From: Bacteroidota bacterium
Lineage (GTDB): Bacteria; Bacteroidota; Bacteroidia; Chitinophagales; Chitinophagaceae
DNA length: 12,245 nt
Reading direction: 5' to 3'
NCBI GenBank assembly: GCA_023429985.1
Contig: JAEZCV010000050.1
Span: forward strand, 1-12,245
The translations under genes were made by a program, and so were the position numbers. Shown here in pieces: positions 1 to 5,862 of the stretch. Within the stretch, counting starts at the first letter, position 1; each line of letters starts with the position of its first letter. The notes under the pieces were generated by a model. The model was not told the DNA's origin. It did no database searches and saw nothing but the letters and a program-made list of their open reading frames with translations.

Positions 1-51
1 TCTGTTTTGATATGCAAAAGTCAGGTTTTTGAAACAGATGAAAAAAGAATG

Positions 52-489
52 CTAGCGTTCATTTTGTTCATCATCCTTTTCAGGCTTAACTTCTATGGTG
101 TCGTGAAGAATGAACACACCTTTGGGAAAAACAGATTGCAGGCTTTTACGGTATTTTTCAGCTTCTTCTCTTGTTTTGAAATTCCCGGCCTTAAGTTTAA
201 AATAAGGTGTCTGGTAAACAAGATATGATTTCAGTTCGGGGAAATAAGTATAGATCTTGGTTCTGGCATCCAGTGCTTCATTTCTTTTGGTGGTGTTAAC
301 AACCAGCAGTCGAAAACCTTTTGCAGAACGGGCATTGGCTTTTTTAATGGCAGCGTTGATGGCAGCCTGTTTTTTGGAAAGCACTTCCATTCTTTCATCT
401 TTATGTACGATAACGGAAGCTGTATCGGATTCCTGGGCTGATGCAGATTGAAGGATAATTAAAGAAAATGCGAAGACGAAAAATTTCAT
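52..489 (-). CDS. Exported SPOR-domain protein, small
   Basis: A 145-residue protein that opens with a signal peptide: a short basic start, a hydrophobic run to about residue 16, and a likely cut after Ala18 before Gln19, as is common in Bacteroidota. Residues about 30-56 are charged and probably helical. Residues about 57-130 resemble a SPOR domain: the segment starting GFRLLVV is followed by a pattern of YFKLKAGNFKTREEAEKY, the typical 'Y-x-v-x-G-x-F-x-t-r-x-e-A' signature. SPOR domains bind glycan strands of peptidoglycan lacking stem peptides, so a periplasmic cell-wall role is inferred. The last 15 residues are a charged tail rich in Lys, Asp and Glu. It lies 56 bp downstream of deoC on the same strand and appears to have its own promoter. 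The domain call is good; the precise job is unknown. Confidence 0.85.
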   Translation of the reverse strand: MKFFVFAFSLIILQSASAQESDTASVIVHKDERMEVLSKKQAAINAAIKKANARSAKGFRLLVVNTTKRNEALDARTKIYTYFPELKSYLVYQTPYFKLKAGNFKTREEAEKYRKSLQSVFPKGVFILHDTIEVKPEKDDEQNER

Positions 490-514
490 ATTGTTCAGGT
501 TTGCATTGGCTTAC

Positions 515-522
515 CAAATATA
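515..522 (-). promoter_or_regulatory. -7 box of promoter for the SPOR gene
   Basis: Read on the minus strand this is TATATTTG, a perfect match to the Bacteroidota -7 consensus TAnnTTTG. It sits 25 bases upstream of the ATG, giving a leader of about 20 bases. No clear -33 TTG is present: TTC lies at 541-543, with an 18-base spacer. A small dyad, TTGG-N4-CCAA (506-517), overlaps the box. The position in the gap after deoC suggests that the SPOR gene can be transcribed independently. Confidence 0.5.
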
Positions 523-545
523 GTTCCAAGTTCTTTTCAGGAATG

Positions 546-1217
546 TTAATAGCCCGATTTTATTGATTTACCGCCTTTAACAATTTCTACAGACGCACTG
601 CATCCCAGGCGGGTTGCACCGGCTTGTATTAATTCACTGGCAAAATTATAGTCGCGAATACCGCCACTGGCTTTGATCTGGATGTGCGATGGTAGATTGG
701 CTCTCATGATCTTAACGGCAGCAACACTTGCCCCTTTTTCGGCATAACCGGTAGATGTTTTTAAAAAATGAACAGGATAGTTTCTGTACAAATGGCAACA
801 TTTTATGATTTCTTCTTCATTTAATATTCCTGACTCAATAATGACCTTTAACACCGCATTATTTTCAGAAACCAAAGAGGAAATTTCTTTTATTTCGGTT
901 TCAAGCCATGCCATGTCGTTTGATTTAAAGGCAGCCAGGTTCATCACCATATCTATTTCATGTGCTCCGTCCCTGAGGGCCTTATCCGTTTCAGCAATTT
1001 TAGATAAGTAATGATGATAACCAAAGGGGAAGCCTATTACTGTGGCAACCCTGGGTTTTTTATCTTTCAGCAGCTTAAAAGCATCGCTAACATAATAGGG
1101 AGGAATACAAACGGCAGCAAATCCATATTCTAAAGCTTCGTCACAAATCTTTTCAATATCTCCCAGAATAGTGGTTGGCTTTAAAACAGTATGATCAATA
1201 AAATGTGCTATTGGCAT
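546..1217 (-). CDS. deoC: Deoxyribose-phosphate aldolase
   Basis: DeoC (EC 4.1.2.4) reversibly splits 2-deoxy-D-ribose 5-phosphate into glyceraldehyde 3-phosphate and acetaldehyde, the last step of deoxynucleoside breakdown in the cytoplasm. The 223-residue protein has the family length. The Schiff-base lysine is Lys153 in FLKTSTGY (equivalent to E. coli Lys167). The helper lysine is Lys182 in IKASGG, and the catalytic aspartate is Asp89 in HEIDMVMN. The phosphate-binding end is seen at residues about 201-208 (ATRLGCSA). The N-terminus MPIAHFIDHTVLKP matches the usual 'IDHT-LK' opening and supports this ATG. It is divergent from the amidohydrolase genes across 57 bp; a weak -7-like TTAATTTG (1250-1257, minus) is the only promoter candidate. 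No other deo genes are adjacent, so it is not in a classical deo operon here. Confidence 0.96.
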   Translation of the reverse strand: MPIAHFIDHTVLKPTTILGDIEKICDEALEYGFAAVCIPPYYVSDAFKLLKDKKPRVATVIGFPFGYHHYLSKIAETDKALRDGAHEIDMVMNLAAFKSNDMAWLETEIKEISSLVSENNAVLKVIIESGILNEEEIIKCCHLYRNYPVHFLKTSTGYAEKGASVAAVKIMRANLPSHIQIKASGGIRDYNFASELIQAGATRLGCSASVEIVKGGKSIKSGY

Positions 1218-1274
1218 TGAAAAACGATTTAAATTAGGCTTCCATATCTCAAATTAATCTAAATTTTATTCAAC

Positions 1275-4200
1275 ATGCACAAAGTCAAATGCCTGGCGCT
1301 TGCATTTGTTTTTTTATTTACCGGGAAAATCATGGCCCAAACCACATTCCCTGTAAATGGAATTGCCGATGAAAGACCGGGGCACTATGCTTTTACAAAT
1401 GCCACAATTGTAAAAGATGCGGAAACTACTTTGAAAAATGCCACGCTTGTTATTAAGGATGGAAGAATTATTGCTGCCGGAAATAATATTTCCATTCCTG
1501 CAGGTGCTGTGGTGGTGGATTGTAAAGGCAAATATATTTATCCATCACTGATTGATATTTACAGTGATTATGGAATGCCTGCCCTTCCCCAGCGGGAAAC
1601 AGGCGGTGGTTTTTTTTCCCGTGCACAATTAACCTCTAATACCAAAGGTGCTTATGGCTGGAACCAGTCCATTAAAAGTGAAGTGGATGCTTACCGCTTA
1701 TTTTCTTCTGATGAAGCCAGGGCAAAAGCGCTCCGCGACCAGGGGTTTGGTACCGTACTAACTCATATGAAGGATGGTACGGCACGCGGAACCGGAACCG
1801 TTGTAACACTTGCGGATAACAAAGAAAATTTTACCATGTTGCGCGATCGTGCATCTGCGCATTATTCTTTCAACAAGGGTAGCAGCACACAAAGCTATCC
1901 TAACTCCATGATGGGTTATATTGCTTTGTTGCGCCAGACTTACCTCGATGCAAACTGGTATCAAAACAAGCCGGCATCAGAAGGCATTAACCTGAGTTTG
2001 CAGGCATGGATCAACAACCAGCAGTTACCGCAGATTTTTGAAGCCGGCGATAAATGGAATAATATTCGCGCCGACAGGATAGGAGATGAATTTGGAGTTC
2101 AATACATAATTAAAGGTGGTGGAAATGAATACCAGCGCATAAAAGAAACGAAAGCAACTGGTGCAACTTTCATCATTCCTTTGAACTTTCCCCAGGCTAT
2201 GGATGTGGAAGATCCAAATGATGCACGTTTTGTAAGCCTGAGTAATATGAAACATTGGGAACTGGCGCCCACGAATCCTGCTGCCCTGGAAAAAGCGGGC
2301 ATTCCTTTTTGTTTAACTGCTGCTGATTTGAGGGATGTAAAACAGTTCTGGACAAACCTCAGGCTGGCCATGCAGCATGGACTTTCCGAGCAGGCTGCAT
2401 TTAATGCATTAACAAAAACGCCGGCTATGGTTCTAGGAATTTATAATGAAACAGGAAGTATTGATGCAGGAAAGTATGCCAATTTTATTATTACCTCAGG
2501 ACCTGTTTTTGATGAAAAGACCACGATTTATCAAAACTGGGTGCAGGGTAGAAAGTATTCGGTTAAGGATGATCTTTTTAATGAGATGAAAGGCAATTAC
2601 AATCTTGTATTGAATCTTCCATCCGGCCCGGTGAATTATGTGTTGAATTTTAAATCTTCCAATGCTGCCAGCCTCATAGGGAAAGATACAGTAAGCTCTA
2701 AGTTTTATTATGATGGTCGCCAGGTACGCATTAATGTTGCTCCGGAAAGAAGACCTGAAATGAATTACAGGCTTAGTGGACTTGTAAGCGGAAACAGCTG
2801 GAGTGGTTATGGTGAAGACAGTGTGGGCAACAGGTTTACATGGACTGCCAGTTATGCCGGTGAGGTTGAGGGTAAAACCGACAGTGTGCGCAAGCGTGCT
2901 CCGGGTGCAGTTGGAAAAGTTACCTATCCATTTCTTCCATTTGGCTTTGAAGAAGGAAGTCAGCCAAAACAGGAAACCATATTAATTACCAATGCAACGG
3001 TTTGGACTAACGAGGCCCAGGGTGTGATGGAAAATACCGATGTGTTGATAAGAAACGGTAAAATTGTATCTGTTGGTAAAAACCTGAGTGCTCCTGGAGC
3101 ACGCGTGATAGATGGAACAGGAAAGCATGTAACACCTGGAATTATTGATGAACATTCTCATATTGCAGCGTCGTCAATAAATGAAGGTGGACAAAGCGTT
3201 ACTTCCGAAGTGCGCATCGGTGATAATATTAATCCTGATGATATCAATATTTACCGGCAACTGAGCGGAGGTGTAACTACTTCTCACATATTACATGGAT
3301 CTGCAAATACAATTGGCGGACAAACACAGCTCATTAAATTGCGTTGGGGCGCCAACGATGAAGAATTAAAATTTAAAAACTGGGAAGGCCAGATAAAATT
3401 TGCTTTAGGTGAAAATGTAAAACGATCACCAAGTGCTATTGGAAACAGCTCTAATAACAACCGATATCCCGATACAAGGATGGGCGTTGAGCAAATTCTT
3501 ATTGATGCTTTTACCAGAGCAAAAGAATACCAGCAGGCATGGAGTAGTTATAATAAGAATAAAAAGAATGCGGTTGCGCCTCGAAGGGATCTGGAACTGG
3601 AAGCGCTGGTAGAAATCCTTGAAGGAAAAAGACACATCACCTGCCATTCTTATATACAAAGTGAAATTACAGGAGCCATAAGGGTGGCAGAAATGATGGG
3701 ATACAAAGTGAATACATTAACGCATATACTAGAGGGTTATAAAGTGGCCGATAAAATGAAGGAACATGGTGCCAATGCTTCCACTTTCTCCGATTGGTGG
3801 GCTTATAAAATGGAAGTGCAGGATGCCATACCTTATAATGCGGCTATCATGCATCGTATGGGGTTGAATGTTGCCATTAATTCGGATGATGCGGAAATGG
3901 CAAGGCGTCTGAACCAGGAAGCTGCAAAAATTGTAAAATATGGTGGTGTTTCGGAAGAAGAAGCTTTAAAAATGGTTACGCTTAATCCTGCCAAAATGCT
4001 GAAGATAGACAACAGGGTAGGAAGTTTAAAAACCGGTAAGGATGGCGATGTAGTTATATGGAGCGATCATCCATTGAGCATTTATGCAAAAGCATTGTAT
4101 ACAATTGTTGATGGTGCCGTTTATTTCGACAGGCAAAAAGATGCACAGTTACAATTGCAGGTAGATGCAGAAAGAAACAGGCTGGTAAAAAAACTTGCCG

Positions 4201-4316
4201 GTCAAAAAAGGGCGGGTGCTCCCATGCAGGCTGCAGTGCCCAGCTACCAGGAAATGCATTCCTGTTTTGACCACCAGCACAGCCACGGACTTTTAATTAT
4301 CGATTCGCAGGACTAA
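1275..4316 (+). CDS. Exported double amidohydrolase-domain protein
   Basis: A 1013-residue exported protein with a signal peptide (residues 1 to about 21, cut near Ala21-Gln22). It holds two amidohydrolase (imidazolonepropionase-like) units in tandem. Unit 1 (about 36-430) has the composite beta-sandwich start TNATIV...VIKDGRIIAAG and the C-terminal pattern GSIDAGKYANFI. However, the expected metal-binding HxH is replaced by Tyr96-Ser-Asp98, and the expected late Asp falls at Ala350, so it looks catalytically dead. A beta-rich linker spans about 436-545. Unit 2 (about 568-955) keeps His627-Ser-His629, His791, His817 and Asp871/Asp872 (NSDD), consistent with an active metal-dependent hydrolase. 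The C-terminus (995-1004) is unusually rich in His and Cys. The substrate is unknown; cyclic amides or dipeptides are typical of relatives. The next gene, 17 bp downstream, is a third related domain and is probably co-transcribed. Confidence 0.88.
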   Translation: MHKVKCLALAFVFLFTGKIMAQTTFPVNGIADERPGHYAFTNATIVKDAETTLKNATLVIKDGRIIAAGNNISIPAGAVVVDCKGKYIYPSLIDIYSDYGMPALPQRETGGGFFSRAQLTSNTKGAYGWNQSIKSEVDAYRLFSSDEARAKALRDQGFGTVLTHMKDGTARGTGTVVTLADNKENFTMLRDRASAHYSFNKGSSTQSYPNSMMGYIALLRQTYLDANWYQNKPASEGINLSLQAWINNQQLPQIFEAGDKWNNIRADRIGDEFGVQYIIKGGGNEYQRIKETKATGATFIIPLNFPQAMDVEDPNDARFVSLSNMKHWELAPTNPAALEKAGIPFCLTAADLRDVKQFWTNLRLAMQHGLSEQAAFNALTKTPAMVLGIYNETGSIDAGKYANFIITSGPVFDEKTTIYQNWVQGRKYSVKDDLFNEMKGNYNLVLNLPSGPVNYVLNFKSSNAASLIGKDTVSSKFYYDGRQVRINVAPERRPEMNYRLSGLVSGNSWSGYGEDSVGNRFTWTASYAGEVEGKTDSVRKRAPGAVGKVTYPFLPFGFEEGSQPKQETILITNATVWTNEAQGVMENTDVLIRNGKIVSVGKNLSAPGARVIDGTGKHVTPGIIDEHSHIAASSINEGGQSVTSEVRIGDNINPDDINIYRQLSGGVTTSHILHGSANTIGGQTQLIKLRWGANDEELKFKNWEGQIKFALGENVKRSPSAIGNSSNNNRYPDTRMGVEQILIDAFTRAKEYQQAWSSYNKNKKNAVAPRRDLELEALVEILEGKRHITCHSYIQSEITGAIRVAEMMGYKVNTLTHILEGYKVADKMKEHGANASTFSDWWAYKMEVQDAIPYNAAIMHRMGLNVAINSDDAEMARRLNQEAAKIVKYGGVSEEEALKMVTLNPAKMLKIDNRVGSLKTGKDGDVVIWSDHPLSIYAKALYTIVDGAVYFDRQKDAQLQLQVDAERNRLVKKLAGQKRAGAPMQAAVPSYQEMHSCFDHQHSHGLLIIDSQD

Positions 4317-4333
4317 TAACCTAACTGGAAATA

Positions 4334-5632
4334 ATGAAAAATATATTTTTTATCGTGATGCTATTGTCTGCTGTTGTTGTAAAAGCACAGGACAATGTTT
4401 ACCCGGCTCCTCAGCAGGCGGGATCAATAGTAATTACCAATGCAACAGTTCATGTTGGCAATGGCCAGGTGCTGAATAATGCCTCAATTGTAATTACTAA
4501 CGGAAAGATAGCTGCTGTTGGAACCAATGTTACTATACCAGCTGGGGCCACGCAGGTGAATGCCCAGGGAAAACATGTTTATCCAGGGCTGATTGCCACC
4601 AGCAGCAATCTTGGACTAGTTGAAATAGGTGCGGTGAGAGCCACCAACGATGTAAGGGAAATTGGAGATATGAATCCAAATGTAAGAGCGATTGTGGCCT
4701 ACAATACCGATTCGGAAGTGATCAATACTTTAAGGTCAAATGGCATTCTGGTTTCAAATGTTGTTCCCCAGGGGAGTTTTGTTGCCGGCCAGTCCAGTGC
4801 AGTTCAGCTGGATGCGTGGAACTGGGAAGATGCGGCCTATAAAATGGATGGAGGACTGCATGTTTACCTGCCCTTGCTGATGGCGCGGCCAAGGTTTGGT
4901 GGCAGGGGAGGCGGTTCGGAATCTGACCCTGTTAAGGAAGGATTGAAGAAAATAGATGAATTGAAAACTTTTTTAAGCGAGGCCAAAGCTTACCATGCCA
5001 ATACGGAACGTACCACAACAAACCTGATGTTTGAATCGGTAAAAAACCTGTTTGATAAAAAGCAGAAGTTATTTGTGCACGCCAACACAGTAAAACAAAT
5101 GCTGATTGCACTTGATTTTGTAAAGGAATTTGGTTTAGATGTTGTAATTGTAGGTGGTAGCGACAGCTGGCAAATTGCCGACCTGCTGAAACAGAATAAT
5201 GTTTCTGTGATTCTTGAATCAACACATAACCTTCCAACGCTTCCCGATGATGATGTTGATCAGCCCTATAAAACTGCTGCTGCCCTGCAAAAGGCCGGTG
5301 TGGTTTATTCTATTGCCGATACCGATGCGCAAACCAGGGGAAGGAACCTGGCATTTAATGCAGGCACCGCAGCCACTTATGGATTAACAAAGGAAGAAGC
5401 CTTGCAGGCAATTACATTAAACGCCGCAAAAATTTTAGGCATTGATGATAAAGCAGGAAGCATTGAAGTTGGAAAAGATGCCAATATTGTTATCAGCGAA
5501 GGTGATATTTTAGATATGCGAACAAGCAATGTTACCGATGCCTACATCCAGGGAAGAAAGATTGACCTCACGGATAAGCATAAACAGCTGAACGAAAGAT
5601 ACCAGCATAAGTATAGGTTGAGGGATTTTTGA
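4334..5632 (+). CDS. Exported amidohydrolase-like protein, metal site degenerate
   Basis: A 432-residue protein with a signal peptide (hydrophobic residues about 4-16, cut near Ala18-Gln19). The fold pattern is amidohydrolase: VITNATVHVGNG and SIVITNGKIAAVGTN at 32-65, then HVYPGLI at 81-87, and the closing GSIEVGKDANIVI at about 375-387. The residues after YPGLI, where active relatives have D-x-H-x-H, read ATSSN, so both histidines are lost (Ser90 and Asn92). The late region reads SIADTDA rather than the NSDD of the upstream protein. His249 (FVHAN) is one of few possible ligands left. It is therefore probably non-catalytic, perhaps a partner or substrate-binding subunit of the upstream enzyme; that role is inference. 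A Gly/Arg-rich stretch sits at about 186-195. The stop TGA is immediately followed by the repeat-rich intergenic segment shared with secA. Confidence 0.85.
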   Translation: MKNIFFIVMLLSAVVVKAQDNVYPAPQQAGSIVITNATVHVGNGQVLNNASIVITNGKIAAVGTNVTIPAGATQVNAQGKHVYPGLIATSSNLGLVEIGAVRATNDVREIGDMNPNVRAIVAYNTDSEVINTLRSNGILVSNVVPQGSFVAGQSSAVQLDAWNWEDAAYKMDGGLHVYLPLLMARPRFGGRGGGSESDPVKEGLKKIDELKTFLSEAKAYHANTERTTTNLMFESVKNLFDKKQKLFVHANTVKQMLIALDFVKEFGLDVVIVGGSDSWQIADLLKQNNVSVILESTHNLPTLPDDDVDQPYKTAAALQKAGVVYSIADTDAQTRGRNLAFNAGTAATYGLTKEEALQAITLNAAKILGIDDKAGSIEVGKDANIVISEGDILDMRTSNVTDAYIQGRKIDLTDKHKQLNERYQHKYRLRDF

Positions 5633-5642
5633 TGGGGGAGAT

Positions 5643-5714
5643 GGTTTAGGAGGTTTAGGAGGTTTAGGAGGTTTAGGAAGTTTAGGGAGTTTAGGGGGAT
5701 TAGGAAGTTTAGGA
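5643..5714 (+). repeat. 9-bp tandem repeat, eight units
   Basis: Eight consecutive 9-bp units: GGTTTAGGA four times, AGTTTAGGG twice, then GGATTAGGA and AGTTTAGGA. The first four are identical, which suggests recent slippage or expansion, and the last four have diverged. The plus strand is G-rich with regularly spaced GG and GGG runs, resembling telomere-type TTTAGG repeats, so two-layer G-quadruplex formation is conceivable. The array starts 10 bases after the amidohydrolase stop. Confidence 0.93.
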
Positions 5715-5727
5715 AGAAATAATGAAA

Positions 5728-5769
5728 AAAAAGTCGTTGAGAATGTTTTATATTTCTCAACGACTTTTT
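5728..5769. terminator. Bidirectional intrinsic terminator
   Basis: A perfect 16-bp stem, AAAAAGTCGTTGAGAA (5728-5743) paired with its complement at 5754-5769, encloses a 10-base loop. The left flank is a run of eight A (5725-5732, overlapping the stem). The right side has five T (5765-5769), then an A and six more T (5771-5776). Transcripts from either direction therefore meet a hairpin followed by a U tract. This fits its place between the convergent amidohydrolase operon and secA. Confidence 0.9.
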
Positions 5770-5780
5770 ATTTTTTACAA

Positions 5781-5836
5781 ACAACTGAACAACTAAACAA
5801 CTAAACAACTAAACAACTAAACAACTAAACAACTAA
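5781..5836 (-). repeat. 8-bp tandem repeat, seven units
   Basis: Seven units of ACAACTAA on the plus strand; the first is ACAACTGA. On the minus strand the unit is TTAGTTGT, giving a GTTTAG core shared with the 9-bp array on the other side of the terminator. Because 8 is not a multiple of 3, TAA (plus) and TAG (minus) recur in all three frames of both strands. A degenerate extension continues to about 5853. It lies 26 bases downstream of the secA stop, in the secA 3' transcript region. Confidence 0.93.
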
Positions 5837-5862
5837 ACCCTCCTAACAACTAAGCCTCCCCC

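Larger units (their letters stand above)
5634..5862. repeat. Composite inverted repeat element filling the gap between convergent genes
   Basis: This segment runs from one stop codon to the other. GGGGGAG occurs at 5634-5640, one base after the plus-strand TGA. Its inverted copy CTCCCCC is at 5856-5862 and directly abuts the secA stop on the other strand. Inside are a 9-bp array, a 16-bp stem-loop and an 8-bp array. Both arrays carry a GTTTAG core, on the plus strand at the left and on the minus strand at the right. A hybrid unit at 5833-5846 reads TTAGGAGGGTTTAG on the minus strand and links the two repeat types. No coding capacity or transposase is seen. Whether this is a spreading element or a locally expanded terminator region cannot be told from one copy. 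Confidence 0.7.

Noticed and set aside
1..51. TCTGTTT at 1-7 and AAACAGA at 32-38 as a terminator for the SPOR gene
   Set aside because: The 24-base loop is too long, the arms are AT-rich and only 7 bp, and no T tract follows in the right direction.
1250..1267. Promoter boxes in the deoC/amidohydrolase divergent gap
   Set aside because: TTAATTTG (minus, 1250-1257) and TAAATTTT (plus, 1260-1267) each miss one consensus base. The plus copy is only 7 bases from the ATG, so neither was listed as a feature.
1275..2985. Possibility that the first half of the large amidohydrolase is a decayed or fused pseudogene
   Set aside because: The frame is fully open, the fold motifs are maintained, and the adjacent gene shows the same loss of metal ligands, so a kept non-catalytic domain is more likely than decay.
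5542..5808. Minus-strand open frame rich in Asn-Leu-Leu repeats
   Set aside because: It is the translation of the 9-bp tandem array plus antisense of the amidohydrolase 3' end. It has no independent coding signal and crosses the terminator.
5643..5836. CRISPR-like repeats
   Set aside because: Units are 8 or 9 bp with no unique spacers between them and no cas genes nearby; these are simple tandem repeats.
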